NCBI GenBank assembly: GCA_030686995.1 | Contig: CM060685.1 | Location: forward strand, 25,280,065-25,344,064 | Reading direction: 5' to 3' | Length of the DNA stretch: 64,000 bases | Source: Artemisia argyi | Lineage: Eukaryota > Streptophyta > Magnoliopsida > Asterales > Asteraceae | Shown: piece by piece, positions 33,620-44,160 of the stretch | Layout of the letters: every line of letters starts with the position of its first letter | Position numbering within the stretch: position 1 is the first letter of the stretch | Position numbers and translations under genes: made by a program | The notes under the pieces: model-generated | The model's input: only the letters and a program-made list of their open reading frames with translations | The model's database searches: none | Told to the model about the DNA's origin: nothing

Positions 33620-35838
33620 CTACTTAAATTCTTTTTCTAGGTTTGGCATGAGTCGGAATTGTTTTATCTTATATGGCATTTGGTAGGCAATCTCATCGGC
33701 CTCGTCCTTAAACTTAACTATCCCTAATGATGGATCATAATTCATTCTAGAAACTTCAACGAATGGCTTTCCTAACACATCATTAGATAAATTGATGTTG
33801 ACCGCCGGGCTAACATCTTCTAAAATCACAAAATCTATTACATAGGTGAAATTTCCTACGTAAATGGGAAACCCTCTAACTTTTCCCATAAAATTACTTG
33901 TTTTTCTAGTTCTAGGGTCTATCCTAGGAGCTAATTGCTTTTTCATAATCCAATTGTAGAATGTCCTAGACAAGATATTTATGGGTGACTCAAGGTCAAT
34001 GTAAGCTTTCCACATATGCAAATGCCCAATATTTCATGGTATGTTTATATTGTTTGGGTTGCCGGCTCGAATGATCGATAGATTTCTATAGATTGATGGG
34101 TTAGGATTAGGGCTGAGCAAACGGACCGGATGGACCGGACCGACCGACAAAACCGACCGGACCGGACCGGACCGACCACATTCGGTCCGGTCCTCAATCT
34201 AAGATTTTTTGCTAATTCGGTCCTCGGTCCGGTCCGGTCCGGTCCGGACCGACCAAAAACCCGAAAAAACTTGTCAAATCTTGCCTAATTGGACCGGACC
34301 GACCGAAGACCGACCGGACCGGACCGACCACATTCGGTCCGGTCTCGGTCTATGGTTTTTCTGGTTCTCGGTCTTCGGTCCGGTCCGATTTTTGGACCGT
34401 GATCACCCTTAGTTAGGATCATCCAACAGATTCTTGTGGTATGCAAGCTCATCCTTAGTAGGAAACTTGTTGAAGTAATCCTCTACCTTTTCCACCTCCT
34501 CCTCTACATCTTTCTTAAGATCACTTCATATCTCAAACTTACCTTCATCATCATCCTTGCAACTCCTATCAAGTGGCTTAATAGTGACGACGTTGACAAA
34601 GTGTACGTGTTTAGATGATGAAGGGTCCTTAACCTCACTTCCCCTACTAGGGTTTCTTACAACTTTGGTAGACGGGGTCATTCCTTGGTTATTTAAAACC
34701 TTTATCAAATTATCTATTTTATTGGTCATCTCGTCTTTTTGTTGGTTAAAATTGGCTTCAAACTTGGCTATACGAGCTTCTTGAGATGCCATAAAATTGG
34801 ACATCAATCCTTCAAAATTATTGGCATTGCCGTAATTGTTGGAAGGATTGTTGTTGAAATTACGGTTCAAGGATGGGCCGTTTGGTTGGAAACGATTAGG
34901 TGGATTGGAAGAATTGTTTTAAGGAGGGTTTTGGTTTTGTTTTCACCTAAAGTTTGAGTGATTTTTCCAAGAGGGGATGTAAGAATCACCATAAGTGTTC
35001 GTCTTGGGCTTGAAAGTGTACCACTTTTCTTCCACTTCGTCGGTACGCGAGGATGCGTAGTTCGCAAAAGCTTGTTTGGGGAGTTTTATGCAATCACGAG
35101 TGTTGTGGGGACCACTACAATACTCACATGAAGAAGTGATTTTATTCACTTGGCTTGAGGGTTTAGGAGCCTCGTAGGATTTCTTAAGAAACTTGACTTG
35201 GTCCTCAAGTTCCATGATCCTATGGTCGGGAATGCTTGAATTGTTTGAAGGAAAAGATATTTCTTTGACCGTTTTGTTCAAATCACGGGGGTCATTCCAA
35301 CATTCATTGTCATAGAGAGCAAGATCTTCTATGATTCCTCCGCATTCTTATCACGTAGCTTGCCACCGGCCGCATGGTCAATGGTTTGCCTTGTAGAGAG
35401 ATTGACATGATCATAAAAGATTTGGACTTGGAGCCAAAGATCTATGCAATGATGAGGGACTTTTTGGAGTAAGTCCTTGAAACAAGTCCATGCTTCGTAA
35501 AAATTTTCACCTTGATGTTGTTGGAACATCAAGATGTCATTCCTTAACTTGGTAGTTCTTCCTGGTGGGAGAAATTGAGCAAGGAAACGATAGGTGAGAT
35601 CATCCCAAGAGGTGATGGATCCCGCGGGTAAACGCTCAAGCCATTGACTAGCTTGGTCACGTAGAGAGAATTGAAAGAGACGCAATAGTGTCGTCTCTCG
35701 AGTGGCAACATCAAGGTCTATGGAATCAACGATTTTAAAGAAATCATTGAGATGTTGGTTTGGATCTTTGGAACGAAGTCCATGGAATGCACATCCGCTT
35801 TGCTCCAACTGGATGGTGTCGGATCGCAAGCGATACAC
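33620..35838 (-). pseudogene. element A gag and protease-like region, broken
   Basis: Fragments on the minus strand are a Gag N-half (35838-35329), the zinc-knuckle region (35281-34943; CX2CX3HX4C as CEYCSGPHNTRDC), an Asn-rich part (34870-34526) and a protease-like domain (34021-33620; DLESPINIL in the active-site position). Frameshifts separate the Gag parts and the 34108-34411 MITE splits Gag from the protease-like part. Gag words such as FYEAWTCFKDLLQKVPHH match copies C and D. Confidence 0.8.
34108..34411. mobile_element. hAT-like MITE with GGTCC-rich interior, copy 2, inside element A
   Basis: It begins TAGGGCTGAGC and ends GATCACCCTTA. Perfect 8-bp TSD GTTAGGAT is at 34100-34107 and 34412-34419. 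Inverse orientation relative to the 26343-26634 copy. Confidence 0.88.
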
Positions 35839-35854
35839 ATTGGCTCCTTGGTTC

Positions 35855-37157
35855 TACATGAAGTAGGTCGTCACGTATCATGCCAAAGCTGGAAATTGTA
35901 CCTGACGACGTCAAGCCTTTCAAAGAGACAGCGTCAGCTTATGCGACAAGAGGTGGACATTACATTTACACTTGACGTGCCGAAGAGAAATTGAGGCTTA
36001 ACACATGACGGCGTCACGTTCTACATGAAGTAGGCCGTCACGTATCATGCCAAAGCGTGACAGCCCAAAAGACCTAAAGGGCGACGACGTCAAGAAGATA
36101 GATTGGACGACAAGAAACCCTACCCGCGGCGAGATGACGGCGTTAGCCACTAAAAGGGGATGCCGTCGCCTATGTAAATCTATATATAGTTTTCAATTTT
36201 TCATTCATGAGGGGAGGACTTTTGGTAGGGAACTTTAGGGTACGAACCCTAGTCGACTTTTGCAGCTATTTTAGGGTTTCAAACCCTCTTTTCTTCCATG
36301 TTCAATTGAAGATTAGTTATCCTTTAATCATTCAATATGTCTATGTGTTGTTTGATTATATCGTATGCTTTTCTTTCCTTTAACATGTTAGCTTAGGTTT
36401 GTTTGTGTTTGCTTAGATCTAATGAAACCTAGTTATTGATTATTGGTTTTTGGTTTGTCATTGATTGTTGTGGGTGATTAATTTTAGCGTTAGGCTTAAG
36501 AAAACTGGCTAATCTCCTATACAGTAACTTGCTTGAACGTCTTAAGAAACGTAATCGGATGTGTACTATGGTTTTATTGGTTGTATTTAATGCATAAGTA
36601 ACTATTAATAAGGCCATGATAGGATACTAAACGTGTCGTCATAGGAAGAGATAGAAGCTTATAGAGTTGGGGAAGATCATACACGGCCCCACGAATGGTA
36701 TTAAGGAATGCAACCCTTCACCTATACAATTGTGAAAAACTAATTAATCAATAAAAGATAATTAGGGAGTAGTGAAATCTAAGTAAACACGCTTTTCTCA
36801 TTATTAGAAGTTATCACATATTTTATTTTCTTGTTATTTTATTTTATTTTATTTGTTTAAGTAGTTATTTGGGTTAGTTGACTAGCAACTAATTCCGCCC
36901 ACTCCTCTAATACCCGAGAATTTTTACTTGCTTTCCATAAAATATAAAAATACAAAAAGAATCATCCCTTACCTCTAGAACTAGTTAGATTAATTTCAAT
37001 CCTAGCGAACACTATTCTCTGTGGAGAACGATCAATCCCCCGGTACTTGCCAACTCACTATACTACATCGGTCATGTACACTGCCTGGTGGGGATTGTAA
37101 GCTTCTCAAGATCCCTTAAGAAGTAAAACTTTTGTGTAGACCCCAATCCACGCATCA
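35855..37157 (+). repeat. 5' LTR of element B, start truncated
   Basis: It ends CCACGCATCA next to the PBS. TGACG-type palindromes cluster at about 35905-36165, followed by TATATATAG at 36181-36189. A segment of about 35 bases (TTCTACATGAAGTAGG...) occurs at about 35857 and again at about 36021. The first part of the LTR is missing at the junction with A. Confidence 0.75.
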
Positions 37158-37163
37158 AATTTT

Positions 37164-37181
37164 TGGCGCCGCTGCCGGGGA
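37164..37181 (+). other. primer binding site of element B, tRNA-Asp type
   Basis: TGGCGCCGCTGCCGGGGA lies just inside the LTR. Athila-like plant elements use this type of site, complementary to the 3' end of tRNA-Asp. Confidence 0.8.
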
Positions 37182-37323
37182 ATAGTTATTGTTTAGGTTG
37201 AAATTTATTTTTATTAGGTCTACTCACTAGATCCCTTTCTAGTGAGATTTTATTTTTATTTTTATAGATTTTCTCTAGTCTATCTTATTTCTTTGTGTCT
37301 TTGTTCGTATAAGGTGTGTCATT

Positions 37324-37911
37324 ATGGATATTGAGAATCGATGTTTGGAAATTAATGCATCTAAGGAGCTTAATAAACCAATCCAAATGAAAATTGAGTT
37401 TACAAATTTCTCTCCAACTCCTGAGGAATTAAGTTACCATAGATTCCTCTTGAAACACCCTTTCCCCTTAAAATATAGGAAGCATAACTATTGGAACATC
37501 AAAATCCCTTGCATGGTTGGTTATATGTTTGGAGAGCATACATACATTGACTTAAAAGCACCTATGAATATTATGTCTAGGCTCTACTACAACTGGATTA
37601 TGAACGAAAGGCTGAACCCCAGAAAAGACCCTTATAACCCTAATCGACTGTGTAATTTTGTTAGGAGAATAGAAGGGGTACACATCTTTATAGGAAACTT
37701 CACTTACCAATGCGACTTTGTAATCCTTGAAGATGTTAGAGGTGTTATAGACCCTTATTTAGGTGAAATTGTTCTAAGGCAACCTTTCGTTGAGGCAACT
37801 AAAATGTGTTGTGATCATGATAAGGGAATAGTTCAGTTTACTGATGGATTAGAAAAGATCACTTTTATGATGCCTCACATGAGGGAAGAATTAAGGGACA
37901 TCGAGAATTGA
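37324..37911 (+). CDS. protease-like protein of element B, 195 aa, intact
   Basis: The protein is a stand-alone copy of the retropepsin-like domain found behind Gag in A, C and D. The active-site region reads YIDLKAPMNIMSR, where active Athila proteases have a D-x-G-A/S pattern; the Asp is kept but Gly is replaced by Lys. Downstream conserved features are YNWIM, CDFVILEDVRG, RQPFVEATKM and GIVQF. The ATG is about 140 bases after the PBS, so deletion of gag put this domain first. A bound-fold or chaperone-like role in place of proteolysis is possible but unproven. Confidence 0.7.
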   Translation: MDIENRCLEINASKELNKPIQMKIEFTNFSPTPEELSYHRFLLKHPFPLKYRKHNYWNIKIPCMVGYMFGEHTYIDLKAPMNIMSRLYYNWIMNERLNPRKDPYNPNRLCNFVRRIEGVHIFIGNFTYQCDFVILEDVRGVIDPYLGEIVLRQPFVEATKMCCDHDKGIVQFTDGLEKITFMMPHMREELRDIEN

Positions 37912-40537
37912 CTAGTTGATGTGATTCGACCCCATGAGAGTAAAGATGACGGAATCGATAATGATGTTTACCACGAGAGGAAGCAAACATATTATTCAGG
38001 TTGCATGAATTTAGGCCCTGAATACAAACGTAATGAAGGATGGATTAAGAGTTTTGAGTTGGCACATAAGTTAAATATGAAAACGTAGGCCATGACTTTG
38101 AGTCTAGCTACAAGACTCGTTAATAAAGAAAAGCGCTTCTCGGGAGGCAACCCAAGTTTTATTTGTTTGTTTGTTTTTATTTGCTTCCGTACGTACGTAT
38201 GTTTTGTTTTTATTGTTTATTGTTCATGTATCAAACATTTTGTGAAAATGCTTTATTTTGTTTTTAACTTTGTCTTGATTACATATAAAGGTATTTTGCA
38301 AAAGATAAGTGTAAGGGAAATCTAAATTTGTTTTTAAGAACGGATTGAACATGAATGATAACAATGAGATATAAACATGCATATTAGTATTTGTTTGAGT
38401 CAAATGCTTGTATCGAGTCATAATGAGTGTTTTGCAGGATTCCAGGAATTAGAACATAGGTTTTTCTAGAAATTTTCAGAAAACAAAATATAAGAATTAT
38501 GTCATATCAATTCTGACGGCGTCAGGCATCACCTGACGACGTCAGGTGTCATTTTTTGGAAATTTTGCAAGTTTTGTTTTTCTACCGGAATTGTAAAGTT
38601 TTGTAAAATCTGTATTTTATAAACTCCAGGAATCTGCAAACATTCATTCCACAAGCAGTATATCTTTATTTGCTTTCTAGGATTTAATTTTATGTAGATT
38701 TACCGCCGATTTTACACTAGGTTTTCTTGTTTGTTTTATCAGCTAATTATCAGGTTATATTGGACAAGAAGATGTACATGGATAATCAAGCTTTTGGCGC
38801 TGCTTTAATCTTTGAGTTTTCACATTTTCTTGGAGGAGGATTTAACCATGTTACTACATCATCCACACCAAATGAATCAGGGGAGTATTTGTTTCATTCT
38901 TTCATTCTCTTTACTTTTACATTTTTCAATTGAACATTGGGGACAATGTTCAGCTTAAATGGAAGGGGGGGGGGGGGGGGGGGTAAATGAAGATTCCTTA
39001 GAGATTACAATTGCACTTGATTTTTCTCTTGTCTAATAGTAGATGTGTAATAAAACTGAGAGAAACACTTGTTCGGGTAATTTTAGCACCAAATTTAAAT
39101 TTTTTTGCGACATATAGGAGTGAAACTGTAGTCTTAATAAGCGTCTCATGGATAGGAGTTATATGACTAGCACAAAAACCGTACCACTCAAAAATTTCCA
39201 CCCCAAATATGTGAGGTTCGCCCCTAGATTTGTTAGGAAAAGCCTTAGTGCTTAAGAGTGTACCGGTAGCATTTAGATTCTAGAACTTGCGTTAGTGATT
39301 CATTCCGAGACCACATGTGAGACTACATTCGTGTAGTTGGAATTACTACATGATAAGAGGCATTAGGATAACCCAAGTTTTTAAGCCTATTTATATAATT
39401 ACATTGACTTCATTGGTCAAGTAATTTTCCCACACCTTTGCGATGTACTCATTTTTAGTACACGATACCCCTAGTACATCCCTCAAAGCCTATCTTTTTC
39501 GTTTCTAACTTTAAGAATCTTACTTAAACGAAGAATTTGTTTACAATCCACCCCCAAATGTACACCCAAATCGCCTTAACCTTCCTTGTATGCACTCATC
39601 TTTAGTGCATTATTGTTACAACATTTGTTTTAACCCTTTGTTAATTGTCTAATTGATTACATGGTTGCTAAGTCGAGTCATATCTTTTACATATTGTTTT
39701 GGGACGATTGGGACTCATGGGTAAAGTACTATTGTTATGGAGTAATGGGGAAGAACGTCAACTATTACCCCCATATGTGCGCAAATGTTTTAAAGTACTC
39801 CAAGTGTTTTGATTATCTTAATTCGAGTCATTAGATTAATTACATATAAAGTATGTAAAAGTTCCAGTGTAAAGGGAGAACCGAGCCCCCTTGATGTATT
39901 ATTTTGGATGGTAGGGCAAGAGTGTATGCAAAAAAAGAAAAAAAAAATAAAAAAAAATCAAGAAGAAAAAATAGAAAAAGAAAAAGAAAAAAACATACAG
40001 ACTACCATCCCGTTTCCTTTTATGTTTATTTAAGTCTGTTATTTTATGATTAGCGTAAGTTGAGTCGAGTCTTGGCTTAGCAACGCCGTATCGTACATGT
40101 AATTAACTAAGATAATTAACTTGCCACCAGTAAAATATCCCTTTATCCAACAAATCGTGTTTTCCATATCCCTACACCTAACGTTATAGCCCTTTAAAAA
40201 GACCTCTTTGATAGTTTTCCTAGGTGCTTACGCCAAGTGGTGGAGATTTTCGATCCTTTCCCAAGCCTATGGTAATCTATTTGCTATGATAGGTAGTGAG
40301 TAATATTTTTCCATTTCCATTAGTTATATTTAGGTTTATAACACACGAGAGATGAGAGTATCCAAACACTATTTGTGAGGTGCTAGTGTTTAATCTCCGT
40401 GCTTGTTTTGATTAAGGTGAAACGATCATTTGTTGTAATTACTTTTATATTAATATTATATGACCCCTAGTTTGTATTTTGATTAGAATAAAAGCTCATT
40501 TGCTTGAGAACAAGCAAATCCCAAGTGTAAGGGTATT

Positions 40538-41060
40538 TGATAAGGAGAAATTTGTTACGCTTTTAAGGGGTCATTTAAGCCTTAAGTCGTGATAATGTGA
40601 TCAATTATTACCTTAAATCGTTTCTTTTGTCAATTTAGGTACTTTTGAGGAGAATTCTGGAAAATGAAGCATTTTGGACGTTTTTGGAGCAAAAAGTGAA
40701 GAAAACGACTAAGTCAAGAATCCATGCTGGAAATTGTACCTGACGGCGTCAAGCAGTTCAAATAGACGGCGTCAGCTTATGTGACAAGAGGTGGATATTA
40801 CATTTACACTTGACGTGCCAGAAGAGAAATTGAGGCTTAACACATGACGGCGTCACGTTCTACATGAAGTAGGCCGTCACGTATCATGCCAAAGTGTGAT
40901 AGCCCAGAAGACCTAAAGGGGGACGGCGTTAAGAAGATGGATAGGACGACAAGAAACCCTAGCTGCGATGAGATGACGGCATCAACCACTAAAAGGGGAC
41001 GTCGTCACCTATGTAAATCTATATATAGTTTTCAAATTTTCATTCATGAGGGGAGGACTT
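40538..41060 (+). repeat. 3' LTR of element B, truncated
   Basis: It starts TGATAAGGAG. TGACG-palindrome array at about 40738-41010; TATATATAG at about 41020-41028. Sequence identity with the 5' LTR stops after GGGGAGGACTT at 41060, where Copia DNA begins, so the rest was lost by deletion. Confidence 0.75.
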
Positions 41061-41230
41061 CAGAATTGTTTGACCAATGATTCACACACAAGAGTTGGGT
41101 AATGTGTGAGAGCAAATCAAAGTCTAGACCTTAGTAAGAAATCCACCATTGGATCAAATACTTCATGACCTTCGGCTTTTTCTAAGAATGCAACTTTGTT
41201 GTGATCGCGTTTGAATTGAAGTTCTGCCAT
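41061..41230 (-). pseudogene. truncated Copia post-pol ORF (MAELQF type)
   Basis: The ORF starts at ATG 41230 with MAELQFKRDHNKVAFLEK, and after an in-frame TGA (after codon 37) continues FALTHYPTL and LVKQF. The pattern resembles N-termini of extra ORFs following RNase H in Asteraceae Copia elements (from memory). It is cut at 41061 by the element B LTR. A TATA-like TTTATAAAC (minus strand, near 41283-41291) precedes it. Confidence 0.55.
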
Positions 41231-41703
41231 TGAAGATTTGAGAGAAGTGATGAAATTGTGAAGTTAGGAAACGGGTTTGAGTTTATAAAAGAGGGAATCA
41301 GTTATTTTTGGGTGTGGGATATGCACATTAGGTTATTTGTAGCAATTTCCTAACGTGGAAGTTAATTGCCAATTATCGTGGAAAGAATCATTGACCAATT
41401 TTGACTTTAATAACATCCCAAAATAAAACCCAAAATTACTCCATCAGCAGTAACCATAAGACAAGCTGCAGAAACCTTTGGTCAATCCGTAGAATCTCAA
41501 ATTATGTGACTGTGGTCAACAAATAACCCCCTCAGCAGGAATGAAAGTCAATCAGCAGTAATACCGGTCAATCCGTAGAAACAACCCATCAGTAAAAACT
41601 TCTTCTTTATGGTCAACGCGGTCTTAGTAAATATCCTGAATTCTTACTATCCAACCAACTCGCATTAAGTTGCATTAACTTCCAATTAAGTTGTAATCAG
41701 GCC

Positions 41704-41710
41704 TATAAAG
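41704..41710 (+). promoter_or_regulatory. TATA box of the second antisense accessory gene
   Basis: TATAAAG lies about 85 bases before the ATG at 41792, with a long A/C-rich leader like that of the first copy. Confidence 0.5.
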
Positions 41711-41791
41711 ATACCCTCAAATCACAATCCACCCAAATCAAATAATCTCAGTTCCCAATTAAATCAAAAAATCCTTCCAACAATAGTAACC

Positions 41792-42152
41792 ATGAACCCT
41801 AACCCTGATGTGATTGTCATTTCATCCGATTCATCCTTGGAATCCTCAGAACTTCCCAACAAACCACACTGGTTGTCCTTCTTCCCACCACAGGATCAGA
41901 TGCCACAGTATAACCCCAATGTACTACTTGGCCAATACTTTCCATCCCTTCCACCAAGTGATGTGGGACATTCTAAGGTCAACCCATCTACATCTTCTTC
42001 TGAGGAAGATGATGAAGGACCTTCTCAGCCATCACCAATATCTGTGATGCGAACAGAACTAACACCAGTCTCAGCTTTTCTCATAAGTGAGCAGGAGAGA
42101 GTTGTAGCTGGAATGAGTAGGATCCCAGTTCCTCAGTCCTCTAAGCGACGAA
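41792..42152 (+). pseudogene. antisense accessory gene, 5' part, disrupted by element C
   Basis: It begins MNPNPDVIVISSDSS: VIVI followed by SSDSSLESSE is a close match to the SUMO-interaction motif with an acidic/Ser flank. A Ser/Glu/Asp-rich stretch (SSSEEDDEG) follows. The frame enters the element C LTR at 42153; its remainder is at 49837-49963, and the two parts are in the same frame if the insertion and one TSD copy are ignored. It is a paralogue of 232-624. Confidence 0.75.
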
Positions 42153-43572
42153 TGATGCGTGGGAATTGCACCAGGCTTTACCTCTCGAGGGATCTTGAGA
42201 AGCTTACAACCCCCACCAGGCAGTGTACCTGATCGATGTAGTATAGTATAATGACAAGTACCGGGGGATTGATCGTTCAGCTAGGAATAGTGTCGCTAGG
42301 ATTAGAAAACCTAAAGACTAGGTCTAGAGATGAGGGATGATTCTTTTTGTATTTTTATATTTTTTAGAAAGCAAGTAAAAATCTCGGTTTTGAAGGAGTT
42401 TGGCGGAATTAGTTGCTAATCAACTAACCCAATACTAAGATGCAATCAAAATAAAATACTAAAAATGAAAATAAACTATATTAAACTAAAGTTATGAGCA
42501 ATATGTGGGAGAGATGTGTTTACTTAGATTTCACTACTCCCTAGATATCTTTTACACGTTAATTACTTGTTATAGTTGCGTGGATGACGGATTGTATTCC
42601 TTAATACCATTCATGGGGTGGCGTACTTACTTCCCTAATCCTATGAGTGCCTACTTCACTCCTATGTCGAGCCGGCTAAGAAGCTCCTAACATGGGATCA
42701 TTAGAATTTACTCATGCATTAAATACAACCAATAAAACCTAGTACACATCGGTTCATGTTTCCTAAGACGTTCAAGCATGTTACACAATAGAGATCTGCC
42801 AGTTTTCTTAAGCCTAACATTGAAATCATTCATCCAATACAACCATAAACAAGTAATCAACACATAATTAACATCTAGGTTTCATTAGATCTAAGCAAAC
42901 ACAAGAAAAATCTAGCCTAGCATGTTGAAATCAAGACAAACACAAGATATAGACAACCAACACATAGACATATTGATTGAATTAAGAGAAGACTTATCTC
43001 AATAGCACATGAAAGGATTCAAGGGGTGAAAACCCTTGAATTTACTGTAAAATACGAGCTAGGGTTCACAAAGTTCGGACCTAGGGTTTCTCCACACAAG
43101 TTCCTCTCTAATGAATGAAAAATAGAAAACTATATATAGATTTTAGAAGGTGACAGCGTCAAGAACAAATGTCTGACGCCATCATCTCGCCGCCAAATAG
43201 TTCCTCGGACTGCCTAGATCTGGGTCTGACGCCGTCATGTGTACTCCTTATGCAGGCCGTCACAAAATTAACTCTTGACGCCCTTCTTGTGATGCCTTCA
43301 GGTTTCTTCTGGGTCGTCATGGATTTTACTCTTGACGCCGTCAGGATTTCCTTCTTGACGCCGTCAAGTACTGTTCTCAGCATGGAAAATTAAGTCTTTG
43401 GTGTTTTCTTCACTTTTATGCTCCAAAAATGTCCGAATTGCTTCCTTTTCCAGATTTCTCTCCCAAAGTACCTAAAATCACAAAAGGAACGATTTAGGGT
43501 AATATTTGATCAAATAAATTCAATTTCGGGCTTAAGTGACCCCCTAAAAGTGGTTCATTTTTCGCCTCATCA
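42153..43572 (-). repeat. element C 3' LTR, 1420 bp
   Basis: It starts TGATGCGTGGGAATTGC and ends TTCGCCTCATCA. Palindrome array at about 43150-43375; minus-strand TATA TCTATATATA at 43131-43140 immediately downstream in transcription direction. Confidence 0.9.
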
Positions 43573-44118
43573 TATACCCTTACACTTGAGATTTGCTTGT
43601 CCTCAAGCAAATGCGCTTTTATTCTAATCAAAATACAAGTTAGGGGTCATTTAACACTAATTTAAAAGTAATTACAACAAATAATCATTCCACTAAAGAC
43701 CAAAGACAAGCACGGAGGTCATACACTAGCACCTCACAAATAGTGTTTAGATACTCACATGTCTCGGGTGTAATAAAGTAATATCACAATATGGAAACGG
43801 AAGATATCTCTCACTACCTGTCATAGCAAAATAGATTACCATAGGCTTGGGAAAGGATCAAAACTCCACCACATGGCGTAAGCACCTAGGATAAACTATC
43901 AAAGAGGTCTTTTAAAGGGTTGTAACGTTAGGTGTAGGGATATGAAATACACGGTTTTGTTGGATATTGGCAGTCTTTACTGGTGGCGAGTTAACAATCT
44001 TGGTTAATTACATGTACAATATGGCGTTGCTAAGCCAAGACTAGACTTGACTTAAGCTAATAAATCAAAAATAACAAAAACATAAAATAAACATAGAATG
44101 AAAACGGGATGGTAGTCC

Positions 44119-44160
<42 letters not shown>

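Larger units (their letters stand above)
29750..35854 (-). mobile_element. element A: non-autonomous gypsy-type element, 5' LTR missing
   Basis: The element has a 3' LTR at 29750-30808, then a 2.8-kb conserved non-coding interior, a protease-like ORF and gag fragments ending at about 35854. There it is joined head to head to element B without its 5' LTR or PBS. Two MITEs (31708-32025, 34108-34411) have inserted. The interior contains the T-run hairpin (about 31330-31440), the GAACATTG hairpin (about 32694-32715) and the paired TGACG palindromes (32985-33018). No RT, RNase H or integrase was seen. Confidence 0.8.
35855..41060 (+). mobile_element. element B: gag-less derivative of the A-D family, plus strand
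   Basis: It contains a partial 5' LTR (35855-37157), a PBS (37164-37181), one ORF (37324-37911), a conserved 2.6-kb non-coding interior, a purine-rich tract AAGTGTAAGGG (about 40523-40533) and a truncated 3' LTR (40538-41060). The interior has the paired palindromes (38514-38544), the GAACATTG hairpin (38932-38951) and the GGATGGTAG hairpin with an A-rich loop (about 39905-40010). No gag is present. Confidence 0.8.
41061..42152 (-). mobile_element. second Copia element, left part (continues 49832-50575)
   Basis: This is the fragment of a minus-strand Copia element into which element C inserted. It holds the start of a minus-strand accessory ORF (41230-41061), an intervening 560-bp region with outward TATA boxes, and the plus-strand accessory gene start (41792). 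Its other part lies after element C. Confidence 0.7.

Noticed and set aside
39809..40033. Lys-rich ORF in element B
   Set aside because: It is translation of the A-rich loop of the conserved hairpin.
43169..43393. 74-codon ORFs on both strands, also at 49428-49652
   Set aside because: They run through the TGACG-palindrome array of the LTR and are open because the palindromes are stop-poor. They are not coding.
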